Notes: generated by a model from the sequence alone, not told the origin. 64,000 bases of DNA from Vibrio tapetis subsp. quintayensis (GCF_030409945.1 NZ_JAUFQV010000024.1:62001-126000), one strand, 5' to 3'; counted from the first letter of the stretch, positions 28,403 through 38,118 are shown. Made by a program: numbers and translations.

Positions 28403-29075
28403 AATGAATCTCCTAAAGAATAAAAATTATTTAAAAACTATTTAGTAAGGCAGCAAGCTTTATCGTTAAATCTTGAAAACACAAAGATTATTTAAACTGA
28501 CATACTTAGTAAATTGCTTTCAAAACTGAGTATAATCTTTCAATGTTGTAAAAAAATTGACTCAGATCAGTTATGCCAAATTAATTACGATTAGTTATTT
28601 AATAGATCAATCAATAACAACCTAATCTACTAATTTAAAACAATAAATCCATTTAATTCTAGCAGTGTAAAAAATAGACCATTAGTAACAGCTAATTTAA
28701 CTTTAACCTACTACCTTGTAAAAAAGTTTCATTTTTAACCAAAATACAACCGTGGACATCAATGTCCGCGTGCTACAGGCCAGTATATAGGATGTGATAT
28801 ACATCACCACACATGTCACGCTCTTTTATTGAAACTGTGCGCGTGTTAACAATTTTACATAAAAATGCTTTTTGTGAATGTTTTTGATAAAACTATAGGC
28901 AGTGATACCCGCTCTCTATAAGGGATGTTCAACACATCGAAGTTTATTCTCAAATCCGCACGATTTTTCTCGTATTTCACTTAAACTTGACTAAAATCGA
29001 ACTCGATTTTACCGACCTGAATTAGAGGCTATTTCACCTCTATTTTATCCTGTGTTTTATTGAGAACGCCTCATC
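28403..29075. promoter_or_regulatory. Long adhE/ychE divergent regulatory region
   Basis: 673 bases, A+T-rich, no gene. Visible elements are: an FNR-like site TTGAC-N4-ATCAG at 28557-28570; a LuxR/SmcR-like site at 28595-28617 whose right half reads ATCAATAA; a hairpin-forming inverted repeat CGTGGACAT/ATGTCCGCG at 28751-28770; and a CRP-like site at 28793-28808. Promoters could not be fixed. The size suggests a long adhE leader or several promoters. Confidence 0.5.
28793..28808. promoter_or_regulatory. CRP-like site upstream of adhE
   Basis: TGTGA-TATACA-TCACC, one base from the CRP consensus TGTGA-N6-TCACA. It could serve adhE or ychE. Confidence 0.6.
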
Positions 29076-29714
29076 ATGCAAACTATCGAATTCGCTATCT
29101 ACTTACAGTTTTTTTTAGGCCTAGTTGCCGCCGTTAACCCCGTTGGCATCATGCCGGTTTTCGTCTCACTGACGAGCCACATGACACCTGAAGAAAAAAT
29201 TAAAACCGCAACCACGGCCAATATTGGTGTCGCAGTGATATTGATTGTCTCACTCATTGCAGGTCAAGCGTTGCTCGATATGTTCAGTATCTCACTGGAT
29301 TCATTTAGAGTCGCTGGCGGTTTACTGCTCATGAGCATTGCTTTTTCTATGATGAGCGGAAAGATTGGTGAAGATAAGCAAAACAAGCAGGAGCGCACGG
29401 CGCACATAAGCCGTGAACAAATAGGGATTGTGCCATTAGCTATGCCTTTAATGGCGGGGCCAGGTGCTATCAGCTCCGTGATCGTATTTGGTTCTCGTTA
29501 CCCAACTTGGTTCGATACGTTCGCCATTGCGATCACCGTTATCGCATTTTCTTTTTGCAGTTGGCTGTTGTTCCGTTCCGCGCCTTTGATTGTCCGCTTT
29601 CTTGGCCAAACCGGGATCAACGTTATCACCCGTATTATGGGCTTAATTTTAGCAGCACTCGGTATTGAGTTTATCGCTAATGGTGTGCGAAATCTCTTCC
29701 CAGGTCTCGCGTAA
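29076..29714 (+). CDS. ychE: MarC-family membrane protein YchE
   Basis: 212 residues, six hydrophobic helices, with the family signatures AAVNPVGIMPVF near the N-terminus and MPLMAGPGAISSVIV in the middle. MarC/YchE/YhgN proteins were once linked to drug resistance; YchE is suggested to be an amino-acid transporter, but the substrate is unsettled. Neighbouring adhE divergently repeats the E. coli arrangement, which favours YchE over other paralogues. Confidence 0.85.
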   Translation: MQTIEFAIYLQFFLGLVAAVNPVGIMPVFVSLTSHMTPEEKIKTATTANIGVAVILIVSLIAGQALLDMFSISLDSFRVAGGLLLMSIAFSMMSGKIGEDKQNKQERTAHISREQIGIVPLAMPLMAGPGAISSVIVFGSRYPTWFDTFAIAITVIAFSFCSWLLFRSAPLIVRFLGQTGINVITRIMGLILAALGIEFIANGVRNLFPGLA

Positions 29715-29744
29715 CCCTAGCTTCATGCAATAATAATCCTATTC

Positions 29745-29770
29745 AGCCAGACAGCCCCTGCTGTCTGGCT
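29745..29770 (+). terminator. Hairpin after ychE
   Basis: A 10-bp perfect stem AGCCAGACAG/CTGTCTGGCT with a 6-nt loop. A run of six T comes only 11 bases later, so termination is likely but imperfect in form. Confidence 0.6.
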
Positions 29771-29838
29771 TGCTATTCTGCTTTTTTCTCGTAATCAGTT
29801 AATATAGAGTCATCCGCCCAAATTTCTGTTTACAGCAC

Positions 29839-30690
29839 ATGGCCAAACATTCGTTAAAACATCATTTGTACGTCATCATCTTTGGTACGCATACTAAAGG
29901 TGGCCGTTGGTTCGACATTGCCCTGATCGCGGCTATTTTAGTATCGCTTTGCGTCTTGATCGGAGATTCCGTCCTCGCGAGCGATTCCGAAATAGCACAC
30001 CTATTCTTATATGCTGAATACGGGTTCACGATGCTATTTACGATAGAGTATCTATGCCGACTTTATTGCTCGCCTAAGCCGAGTGCCTACGCAAAGAGCT
30101 TTTATGGCATTATCGACTTGCTGGCTATTCTTCCGACCTACCTAGCACTCTTCTTCCCCGGCGCCTCTTTCATGGCGGTGATCCGCCTATTAAGAATCAT
30201 GCGAATCTTCCGAATATTGAAATTGATGCGATACCTGCAAGATTCCAACCTACTATTGCGTTCGCTTATCATGTCACGCAGGAAGATCATCATATTCTTC
30301 AGTACCGTCGCTATCTTGGTCACTATATTGGGAGCCATGATTTACGTTGTAGAAGGGCCAGAAAACGGATTCACCAGTATTCCGCAAAGTATCTATTGGG
30401 CAATTGTCACCATTACGACGGTTGGTTATGGCGACATAGTTCCTCATACTCCGCTGGGTAAGGCGCTTGCGGCCTTTACCATGTTATTGGGCTATTCCAT
30501 TCTCGCTGTACCCACCGGGATTATCACCGCCGAATTAAACCAAGAAATGAACGCACACCGCAGTTTAGTCAAATGTCCTAACTGCTCTCGTAGTGGGCAC
30601 GAAACAGACGCACTGCATTGCAAACACTGCGGAAGCGAATTGGCTACACCTGAAGATCGAGTTGTCCCGATAGAAACCAACAAGCGTTAG
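29839..30690 (+). CDS. Voltage-gated potassium channel with C-terminal zinc ribbon
   Basis: 283 residues of the six-helix Kv type. The voltage-sensor S4 is clear: RLLRIMRIFRILKLMRYL at 116-133, with arginines or lysines every third or fourth position. The pore has selectivity filter TTVGYGD at 193-199, hence K+ selective. After S6 the cytoplasmic tail (about 247-272) holds two CxxC pairs (CPNC, CKHC), a zinc ribbon. It resembles bacterial KvAP/KvLm-type channels labelled ion transporter family. It stands alone between terminators. Confidence 0.9.
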   Translation: MAKHSLKHHLYVIIFGTHTKGGRWFDIALIAAILVSLCVLIGDSVLASDSEIAHLFLYAEYGFTMLFTIEYLCRLYCSPKPSAYAKSFYGIIDLLAILPTYLALFFPGASFMAVIRLLRIMRIFRILKLMRYLQDSNLLLRSLIMSRRKIIIFFSTVAILVTILGAMIYVVEGPENGFTSIPQSIYWAIVTITTVGYGDIVPHTPLGKALAAFTMLLGYSILAVPTGIITAELNQEMNAHRSLVKCPNCSRSGHETDALHCKHCGSELATPEDRVVPIETNKR

Positions 30691-30730
30691 GGAAATAAGG
30701 GTTAACGCAATTCAATACCCGCCAAATACA

Positions 30731-30773
30731 AAAACGCTTCTAGTTCCTATATATAGAAGCTAGAAGCGTTTTT
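30731..30773. terminator. Bidirectional terminator between the K+ channel gene and asd
   Basis: A 13-bp perfect stem AAAACGCTTCTAG/CTAGAAGCGTTTT (30731-30743, 30760-30772) with A- and T-runs on the two sides, between convergent genes. Confidence 0.9.
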
Positions 30774-30805
30774 CTACCTATTGAGTGTCAATAGACAATC
30801 AGAGC

Positions 30806-31921
30806 TTATTTTTCAGCAAGTATGATTCTCAACGTACGGCGAAGTGGCTCAGCAGCACCCCATAATAATTGGTCACCTACCGTAAACGCATTTAAGAAAT
30901 CATCACCCATCGACATTTTGCGTAAACGACCAACCGGGACAGACAAGGTGCCTGTTACTTTAGCTGGAGTCAGTTCTTGCGCCGTGATGTCACGATCGTT
31001 AGGAACCACTTTAACCCAGTCATTGTGCGTTGAGATCATTTCTTCGATTTCATCCATCGGGATGTTCTGCTTTAGTTTAATCGTAAGTGCTTGAGCATGA
31101 CAGCGCATGGCACCGATACGCACACACGTGCCATCAATTGGTACTGGAGAATCTTGAAGCCCTAAAATTTTGTTGGCTTCCACTTCGGCTTTCCATTCTT
31201 CTTTGCTTTGTCCGTTTTCACGCTTTACATCAATCCAAGGGATCAATGAACCGGCTAGAGGCACGCCAAATTGGTCTGTTGGGAAAGAAGAAGAACGAAG
31301 TGTTTCTGCAACTTGACGATCGATGTCTAAAATTGAACTTGCAGGGTTAGCCAGTTCGCTACCAACGCTGTCATTGATAACGCCCATTTGCGAAATCAAT
31401 TCGCGCATGTTTTTAGCACCCGCACCAGAAGCAGCTTGATACGTCATTGCGCTCATCCACTCAACATGGCCTTTTTCGTATAGGCCGCCTAGCGCCATCA
31501 ACATCAGGCTTACAGTGCAGTTACCGCCGACGAAAGTATTCATTCCAGAATGAATGCCTTGTTGGATTTGGCTCAAGTTTACTGGGTCTAGAGTAATGAT
31601 TGAGTCATTTGCCATGCGTAACGTAGAAGCGGCATCAATCCAGTACCCTTTCCAGCCCGCTTGACGAAGCGCTGGGTATACTTTTTCAGTGTATCCGCCA
31701 CCCTGACAAGTAATCACCGCATCCAATTGTTTTAGGCTGTCGATATCAAATGCGTCTTGCAGCATTCCCGCATCTTTACCTAATGCTGGTGCTGGAATAC
31801 CGATTTGTGATGTGCTGTAAAATACAGGTTCAATCAGGTCAAAATCCTTCTCTTCAACCATTCTCTGCATTAATACTGAGCCAACCATTCCTCGCCAGCC
31901 AACTAAACCTACTTTCATCAT
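30806..31921 (-). CDS. asd: Aspartate-semialdehyde dehydrogenase
   Basis: 371 residues. It reduces beta-aspartyl phosphate to aspartate semialdehyde on the path to lysine, diaminopimelate, methionine and threonine. The NADP loop is [10 protein letters not shown]; the catalytic Cys135 lies in [10 protein letters not shown]. Two ATGs are adjacent; the first aligns with the E. coli start and has GGAG seven bases upstream. It is a Gram-negative type asd. No riboswitch is visible in the 115-base gap upstream. Confidence 0.97.
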   Translation of the reverse strand: MMKVGLVGWRGMVGSVLMQRMVEEKDFDLIEPVFYSTSQIGIPAPALGKDAGMLQDAFDIDSLKQLDAVITCQGGGYTEKVYPALRQAGWKGYWIDAASTLRMANDSIITLDPVNLSQIQQGIHSGMNTFVGGNCTVSLMLMALGGLYEKGHVEWMSAMTYQAASGAGAKNMRELISQMGVINDSVGSELANPASSILDIDRQVAETLRSSSFPTDQFGVPLAGSLIPWIDVKRENGQSKEEWKAEVEANKILGLQDSPVPIDGTCVRIGAMRCHAQALTIKLKQNIPMDEIEEMISTHNDWVKVVPNDRDITAQELTPAKVTGTLSVPVGRLRKMSMGDDFLNAFTVGDQLLWGAAEPLRRTLRIILAEK

Positions 31922-32037
31922 CTCTACGCTCCCTGTGTTCTTTAAAATATGCTTTCCCCATCTATAAAAGTTTCTGTTATGGAAAACAACCCTTTTTAGA
32001 TGAAAAATGTAAAAAAAACGTTCGGAGGGCTATTTTT

Positions 32038-33192
32038 CTACTTTTTCAACGCACTTTCTTTGGTTTTTTTACCCACAAAATACCCCAATGCGAAAGGCGC
32101 AAAGAAAATAACTAAAATGAATAATATAAAATAGATGAGTACACTTTTTATAAGCTCGGTAAGCTCTTGAATTGCCAAAATCACGACATCTTTAGACAAT
32201 TTATCCATGTCTTGGGTGAGCATCGATCTTTGCTCAGCCACCACCGCCGCTATTTCTACTCGTTCTCTCGATACCATGCTGCCAAAGGCTTCCCTCTCTT
32301 GAGTTAGCTTTTCAAGTTTCTGGTCGGTCATCAGATCGATGTCAGCAATTAGTGGTTGCAACTCCTTACTCATCTCTTGAGCTAAGTACCTCATATACTC
32401 TGGATTATTGGTGACAAAGTCTTGGAATTTATACGACGACTGAGTGATGCTGTCTAAGGTTTGATTCAGTTTTTCACCACTTAGGGAGCTGTTTCTAGCG
32501 ATCAGCTCAGCTTTCCACGCCATAATTTTCGGTGTTTGTTCAGAAACAAGACTCAGTCGGTCAGAAACATCTCCCAGAGCTTCAGGCATAGAACCCAGCG
32601 TAGAGACCGCTTCACTTTCATCGATACCTTGTGATGTTAACCAATCATTAAAGGCGGGAGAACGACGAAACCAAATATCCGTAAAAGGGTGCTGCTTTGC
32701 AAAGTTATGACTGAATGTTCTGCTTGATTGATACGATTGCTTGCTAAGAAGTTTACTGGCTAATGAGTCAAATTGGAGCGCTAACGCATGCGATGCTGAC
32801 TTTGCTTCCCCCGAAGGGAACAGGTTTTGGCCCACTTCCGTTGAAAAGAACGCATCCATCTGCAAGGTGAATACCCATGAATCAATCAAGCCAGCCATTG
32901 GCGAAACTTGATAAGCCGAGTTTTGCATCCCCTCGAGCGCGTAAATTTGCCACAATAATAGGTTCGACTGATATTGGGTATCACTTTGATCTACTTGTCT
33001 CGAAAGTTGCTCAGCGGCACCTTCTACTTGAGTAAAGAATGACTTTGCGTATTCACGAGTCAAAATTCTCATATTGAGTTCTTGCTTCGTTAGTGGCACT
33101 GAGTCGGATTCAAGCTTTAACTCAAACACAGAACAACCACCGATCATCAGAACCGCTATAAGCACGAACCAATGCTTGTTAACAAAACGCAT
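32038..33192 (-). CDS. Lipoprotein with a C-terminal membrane helix
   Basis: 384 residues. The signal peptide ends in a lipobox MIGGC (lipidated Cys20, followed by Ser). The body is nearly all helical, with probable coiled coils, notably the Gln/Glu-rich stretch at about 290-335. A strong hydrophobic segment LIYFILFILVIFFAPFALGY sits near residue 350-370, followed by a basic end KKTKESALKK. A lipid anchor plus a C-terminal helix is an unusual topology. It lies 94 bases after a membrane Hpt protein on the same strand, probably in one transcript. Function unknown. Confidence 0.8.
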   Translation of the reverse strand: MRFVNKHWFVLIAVLMIGGCSVFELKLESDSVPLTKQELNMRILTREYAKSFFTQVEGAAEQLSRQVDQSDTQYQSNLLLWQIYALEGMQNSAYQVSPMAGLIDSWVFTLQMDAFFSTEVGQNLFPSGEAKSASHALALQFDSLASKLLSKQSYQSSRTFSHNFAKQHPFTDIWFRRSPAFNDWLTSQGIDESEAVSTLGSMPEALGDVSDRLSLVSEQTPKIMAWKAELIARNSSLSGEKLNQTLDSITQSSYKFQDFVTNNPEYMRYLAQEMSKELQPLIADIDLMTDQKLEKLTQEREAFGSMVSRERVEIAAVVAEQRSMLTQDMDKLSKDVVILAIQELTELIKSVLIYFILFILVIFFAPFALGYFVGKKTKESALKK

Positions 33193-33286
33193 TATATGAA
33201 ACCTATCTGAAAAATTATCGCGAGCATTCTAATCTCAGCCGTTATAAAGGTATACAGCAAAAGCGCAGCTTAAAGAATAAGTCCAG

Positions 33287-34639
33287 CTATTTCGCGGTTT
33301 CAAGATAATCCAAGACATCTTCAACAACACATGCCAGATCGTTGTTCAGCTCCGTGACGAGGTCCACAGGGAGCACACTGCACTCTTCCAATGTTTTTTC
33401 TAACCTAATTGCGGTGTTTTTAAGGTCAACTGCGCCCAAATTTCCCGCCACTCCTTTAAGGCTATGAGCCGTTCGTAGGGCCAAGGCTCGATCCTGTTCA
33501 AAGTGCTGGCTGATTTTCTCGCCGTCATTTTGGTGGTCAGCAAGAAAAACTTCCAACACCATAATCACAGACTCTGTGTCTTGCTCAAAGGTATCGAGCA
33601 TATAACTAATATCAATTTTGTGGTTTGTGGCTCCCGGCACGGGTATATCTTCAGTTTTCACGGCTTCAATGGCAGGATTTGTGATTGGTGAGCTTTCAAC
33701 ATGAGACTTAATTGGTGCCTGCTGGTTGGTATTGGTGATGTGTTCAGTACGCTGACGCGTTTCGCCATCAAAAACCTCATCAACCTTTGAATTGCTAACC
33801 AATACTGACTTACTCAAAGAATGGGAGTTGTCTTTGGGCATAGTGGTAATGCCATCATTATTTTGCGCTTCAGATGAAGAACGTCCCACCAAGGTTGACG
33901 CTAAAACGATCAGCAAAGCCGCAAAGCCAGACAACATAGAAAAATAAAGCAGCGCATTTTCTTGCTTCACGTATCCTGAATTGATTCGACTGATTTCACT
34001 CTTAATTGAGCTATCTAGCAAGCTGGTAGAAAGCAATTTAATTTGCGCTTGCTCAGATAATACAGTAGACGTTTGGGACAATAGGCTCTGCAGTTTTTGT
34101 TTGTTTGGGGAAGCTAAACTGTGTGAACGAACCAATAGAGACTCTAACACCAAATAGTCGACATCATCTGAATGCTCATTGGCATAGAAGGCACTGAATA
34201 AAAAAGAACCCAGTTCATGATAAAGTGGCAAAGCGACCGAAAGCGCTTCATGGTGAGTTTCGTGCTCTATTTGGACAGAAAGCTCTCTGCGATTCAACTG
34301 CAAACCAATATAGTCACTGGCTTTATTTTTGAAACGATCGGTAAGGTAGATCAACTGAGTGAGGTCGTTGGAAATAAATCCGGTCTTGCTATTGTCTTTA
34401 ACCTGATGAAGAGCAGATGAAACTCTAACAACACCGCGCTCTAACTCAGCCAGGTGTTCCATTCGGCTATTTTGAGACGCGATCAACGTACGCTTAAAGT
34501 GATCAAATTCATCCGCCAACATAGCCAAAGAAGCCGATTGCAGCCGGGCTGATTGATGCTGGAACAACACCAAAGAAGCACTCAACCCCCAGAGTAAAAA
34601 ACCAACCAGTAGGTACCACTTCAAATGTTGCTTATTCAT
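33287..34639 (-). CDS. Membrane-anchored histidine phosphotransfer (Hpt) protein
   Basis: 450 residues from the ATG at 34639. An upstream ATG at 34651 abuts the AAGG and is less likely. Membrane helices at about 8-26 and 225-250 bound a helical periplasmic domain of about 200 residues. A low-complexity linker (about 255-345) leads to a C-terminal Hpt domain with His392 in RTAHSLKGVAGNLGA. There is no kinase, receiver or HAMP domain. Layout resembles a chemoreceptor- or kinase-type sensor whose output is only a phosphotransfer module. It would need a partner kinase from elsewhere. It is followed by the lipoprotein gene. Confidence 0.8.
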   Translation of the reverse strand: MNKQHLKWYLLVGFLLWGLSASLVLFQHQSARLQSASLAMLADEFDHFKRTLIASQNSRMEHLAELERGVVRVSSALHQVKDNSKTGFISNDLTQLIYLTDRFKNKASDYIGLQLNRRELSVQIEHETHHEALSVALPLYHELGSFLFSAFYANEHSDDVDYLVLESLLVRSHSLASPNKQKLQSLLSQTSTVLSEQAQIKLLSTSLLDSSIKSEISRINSGYVKQENALLYFSMLSGFAALLIVLASTLVGRSSSEAQNNDGITTMPKDNSHSLSKSVLVSNSKVDEVFDGETRQRTEHITNTNQQAPIKSHVESSPITNPAIEAVKTEDIPVPGATNHKIDISYMLDTFEQDTESVIMVLEVFLADHQNDGEKISQHFEQDRALALRTAHSLKGVAGNLGAVDLKNTAIRLEKTLEECSVLPVDLVTELNNDLACVVEDVLDYLETAK

Positions 34640-34722
34640 CGATATAGCCATCCTTTGCTACAAGTCAGACAATGGGTAGACCTAAGCCTACCCTTATATT
34701 TTTCACGATTTTATCGCTTATC

Positions 34723-35727
34723 CTACGAACTTCTACGCGTAAGCTGATCACGTAGATTAGGCGGCGTGCCTTTAATGGTTAGCGTATCGGTTTCTGGGTC
34801 ATAGAAAATGCGCTCACCTAGCAGTAGACTATCAAAATTGATGGATACCCCACCACCTGCGCCAACAAATTTAGTCAGCTTTCTTACGGTTGTTCTGTCA
34901 CCGGGAAAACTTTCTTCTAAATCATAGCCCTGCTCTTGAGTGTAGTCCAAAAAGCTGGTGCCATCACTGCTAGCAGGCAGTTCACCGGACAACTCTTTTA
35001 TCGCAACTTCATCACCGGATTTGATTTGCTCGTTGCAGTAATCCGCGACTTGTTTACGGTAGTTAGAGGCATCTTCTTTTTCTAACTTTTCATCACTACA
35101 AAAATCTTCAACAGCCTGCATTAACACTAAGTTTTGCTGCTTAGAATCCAAACCCACTTCTGCTTGAAGGAAGTCTAAGAAAAAATCAGAAACTTTGCGT
35201 CCAACACGACCTTTAATAAAGGTTAAGTAACGGTTCGATTCAGGATCACTTTGATAAGTGGACAGGTCAATCCTTGCCGCTATGTCCATCTTGGTAATGT
35301 CTAAATAATCCGTCGCGCTGATATCCAAGCCTTCAGTTACTTTTAAGCTTTGATTTGAAGGCAGTAGACCAATAAACAAAAAGTCCGTTGCAAGCGACTG
35401 ATATTCAGCTAGAACTAAAATACCTTCATCTGCAAAAGGGTATTTAGAAAGCTCATCTTTCAAGCGATTTGCACTAATTTGTGAGAAATCGTAAAAATCT
35501 CGCTCACCTTGGCGAAATTCTTGCAACCATGATTTAAAATCGCTGTCGGAACTAAAAGATCCAAAGCCTTTACCCGCTTTGCTATTAAATACGCGGTGCA
35601 GTTCAGCAACAAGGGTTTCTGATGATGCGTCGTTTTCCAAAGCGGCTTGGCGAAAGTTGACCACTAGCTCGTCTTGGTCATTTTTCTCTAATTGATGAAG
35701 AATTACGTTAGAAAGATAAAGGCTCAT
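34723..35727 (-). CDS. yejK: Nucleoid-associated protein YejK (NdpA)
   Basis: 334 residues. It is a nucleoid-bound protein reported to contact topoisomerases in E. coli. The conserved segments KYPFADEGILVL, DITKMDIAARIDL, YLTFIKGRVGRKVSDFFLDFL and the end TIKGTPPNLRDQLTRR are all present. The ATG at 35727 (MSLYLSNVILHQL) matches the family start; the extra 17 residues of the longer frame do not. It is divergent from yejL, as in E. coli. Confidence 0.97.
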   Translation of the reverse strand: MSLYLSNVILHQLEKNDQDELVVNFRQAALENDASSETLVAELHRVFNSKAGKGFGSFSSDSDFKSWLQEFRQGERDFYDFSQISANRLKDELSKYPFADEGILVLAEYQSLATDFLFIGLLPSNQSLKVTEGLDISATDYLDITKMDIAARIDLSTYQSDPESNRYLTFIKGRVGRKVSDFFLDFLQAEVGLDSKQQNLVLMQAVEDFCSDEKLEKEDASNYRKQVADYCNEQIKSGDEVAIKELSGELPASSDGTSFLDYTQEQGYDLEESFPGDRTTVRKLTKFVGAGGGVSINFDSLLLGERIFYDPETDTLTIKGTPPNLRDQLTRRSS

Positions 35728-35810
35728 AGGGATTTTTTTATGTTCTGGTTTCAGTTGTAAGTAAGAGTAGGTTATCATAAGCCGCTTTTACTATCATTAT
35801 TAGAGTCTAT

Positions 35811-36038
35811 ATGCCTATTACATCGAAATACAGTGACGAACAAGTTGAAACCATTCTGGCAGAAATTGCTGCCGTGTTAGACAAGCATGGAGCTGGTACG
35901 GAACTAACATTGATGATTGCAGGGAATATTGCGACCAATGTATTAAACCAAAACGTTGCGGCTTCACAACGTAAAGCCATTGCAGAAAAGTTTGCTCAAG
36001 CACTGACTTCTTCTGTCGATAGCCATGCTTCTCACTAA
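35811..36038 (+). CDS. yejL: YejL family protein (UPF0352)
   Basis: 75 residues, all helical, with the family pattern [33 protein letters not shown] and [23 protein letters not shown]. Known structures are small dimeric helical proteins; function unknown. It lies between yejK (divergent) and yejM (26 bases downstream, same strand), the conserved enteric order. Confidence 0.95.
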   Translation: MPITSKYSDEQVETILAEIAAVLDKHGAGTELTLMIAGNIATNVLNQNVAASQRKAIAEKFAQALTSSVDSHASH

Positions 36039-36064
36039 TAAAAAATATTAAGAACGATAATTAA

Positions 36065-37870
36065 ATGGTAGATAGCGGAAATTCATACAGTGAACGTGTT
36101 TCAAAATTAGTAAGCTGGGGACACTGGTTTGCTTTCTTCAACATCATTGCTGCGATGTTGATAGGCACACGTTATATCACTCAGTCACCATGGCCAGAAA
36201 CCACGTTAGGGCAAGTGTACTTATCCATTTCTTGGGTTGGTCATTTTAGCTTTCTGATTTTTGCTATCTACATTTTAGTTCTGTTCCCAACCACCTTTGT
36301 TTTACCCTCGCGTAAACTGTTCCGCTTCGTTGCGGTTTGTTTTGCGACGGTTGGCCTCACTGCGTTGCTACTTGATACTCAAGTTTATCAAGAAATGCAC
36401 TTGCACCTTAGCCCCTTAATCTGGGAGTTATTGGTCAGTAAAGAAGGTAACCTCGCACCTAAGTGGCAACAGCTATTCATCCTTATTCCTGTCATATTCC
36501 TACTTCAGTTAGCGTTATCGGAGTGGGTATGGCGAAAACAAAGAAAACTCGCCCATAAGCACATTGGTAGGCCACTCGCTGGTGTATTTTTTGTCTGTTT
36601 CATGGCTAGCCACGTTATGTTTGCGTGGGCTGATGCCTATTTTTATGGACCAATAACAAGCCAACGAGCGAACTTCCCTCTTTCTTATCCAATGACAGCA
36701 AAAAGCTTCATGGAACGTCATGGGCTTTTGGAGCGCACTGATTATCTGCAGCGATTAGATGAATACAGCGGTGATGTGAAACTGGTAAAATACCCACTTG
36801 AACCGTTGCAATACAACAGCCGAGGCGACAAATACAACGTGCTCGTTGTCATGCTTGATAACATGCGTGCCGACACCGTATCGGAGCAAGACACCCCGAA
36901 CCTTTATCAATTTGCACAAAATGGCCAATACTTCCAAAACCACTACAGTGCCAGTAATGACATGTACGGTGTTTTCGGGTTGTTTTATGGTTTACCAAGC
37001 AGCTATGCTGATAGTATTAAGGCGCAAGGTGATAACCCGTTAATGCTGTCGCTACTCCAAGAAAAAAATTACCAGTTTGCCCTATTCAGTGGCGACAATT
37101 TTGATGATGACATTTATAACGAGACTATTTTCAGAAATCAGGCTTCCAAAAATAGTGACCGACCAACTGAAGAACAAAATGACGCTCATGCTATTGAAGA
37201 CTGGAAAACCTGGTTAACCGAGTCGTCCTCTGAGCCCTGGTTTAGTTACATTGAGCTCAATACACTGGCAAATTCTCAGCACATCAGCATGGAACAACAA
37301 CTGTCAGACAGCAATGCCTCTGTTCCCTTAAAAGAAGCGTATTTGTCTGCTACGTCAGACGCTGACGACTTAATTGGAATCGTCATTAAATCTCTGGAAG
37401 AAGCGGGAGTCATGGAAAATACCGTGGTTGTCTTCACCTCTAACCATGGTACTGAATTCAATGACACCAAAACAAATTCTTGGGGTTCAAATACCAACTA
37501 CAGTAAGTTTCAGCTTCAAGTGCCGATGATCATTCATTGGCCGCATATGGAGCCGACCATTTATGAACATAAAACAAGCCACCTCGATTTCTCGGCAACG
37601 ATTTTGCACGAATTGATTGGTGTGTCTTCAAACCCAACAGATTTCAGTAGCGGTAAAAACTTGTTTGATAAAGAAGATCGCAGCTGGATAATTGCGGGAG
37701 ATCGACGCGAAGTGGCCCTAATTACCGATAAATCCACAACCGTGGTAGATAAATTTGGTAATTACAAAGTCTATAACCAGAATTATCAGCGTCTTTCGGA
37801 TGCAAAGCCAAAGCTGTCTATTCTGATGCAAGGCCTATCTGAACAGAAAAGATTCTTTAACGAACAGTAA
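36065..37870 (+). CDS. yejM: YejM-like inner membrane sulfatase-fold protein (PbgA/LapC)
   Basis: 601 residues. Five N-terminal membrane helices (about 15-185) precede a periplasmic alkaline-phosphatase/sulfatase-like domain (about 250-590). That domain shows VLVVMLDNMRADTVSEQDTPNL at its metal-site start and TSNHGTEFNDT later. In E. coli YejM senses LPS in the inner membrane and tunes LpxC proteolysis through LapB. Position directly after yejL supports orthology. The sulfatase site looks partly altered, as in the family. Confidence 0.95.
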   Translation: MVDSGNSYSERVSKLVSWGHWFAFFNIIAAMLIGTRYITQSPWPETTLGQVYLSISWVGHFSFLIFAIYILVLFPTTFVLPSRKLFRFVAVCFATVGLTALLLDTQVYQEMHLHLSPLIWELLVSKEGNLAPKWQQLFILIPVIFLLQLALSEWVWRKQRKLAHKHIGRPLAGVFFVCFMASHVMFAWADAYFYGPITSQRANFPLSYPMTAKSFMERHGLLERTDYLQRLDEYSGDVKLVKYPLEPLQYNSRGDKYNVLVVMLDNMRADTVSEQDTPNLYQFAQNGQYFQNHYSASNDMYGVFGLFYGLPSSYADSIKAQGDNPLMLSLLQEKNYQFALFSGDNFDDDIYNETIFRNQASKNSDRPTEEQNDAHAIEDWKTWLTESSSEPWFSYIELNTLANSQHISMEQQLSDSNASVPLKEAYLSATSDADDLIGIVIKSLEEAGVMENTVVVFTSNHGTEFNDTKTNSWGSNTNYSKFQLQVPMIIHWPHMEPTIYEHKTSHLDFSATILHELIGVSSNPTDFSSGKNLFDKEDRSWIIAGDRREVALITDKSTTVVDKFGNYKVYNQNYQRLSDAKPKLSILMQGLSEQKRFFNEQ

Positions 37871-37901
37871 CAACCTGTTCGACATGCTTTAGCCATACTT
37901 C

Positions 37902-37931
37902 AAACGCCGCAGACTCAGTCTGCGGCGTTTT
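37902..37931 (+). terminator. Terminator after yejM
   Basis: A 13-bp perfect stem AAACGCCGCAGAC/GTCTGCGGCGTTT with a 3-nt loop, followed by T. It is the strongest stem in this part of the window. Confidence 0.88.
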
Positions 37932-38076
37932 GCATTAGTTGACGGTAAAGCCTTCAGTCTGGCTCTAAGCTAATGGCCGATTCGTCTTTAACTGACTAAC
38001 AATCCACCATAAAATAATAAAACCCTATTTTTTACTAGAATTTGCGCATAAATCCAGCAAACGATTCATTTGGGGG

Positions 38077-38105
38077 TTTACAAGATTTCCAGTCCCCTAT
38101 ATTAT
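38077..38105 (+). promoter_or_regulatory. Sigma-70 promoter of tRNA-Ser
   Basis: TTTACA (38077-38082), 17 bp, TATTAT (38100-38105), 13 bases before the mature tRNA 5' end. Confidence 0.6.
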
Positions 38106-38118
38106 TCGCTTCAACAAC

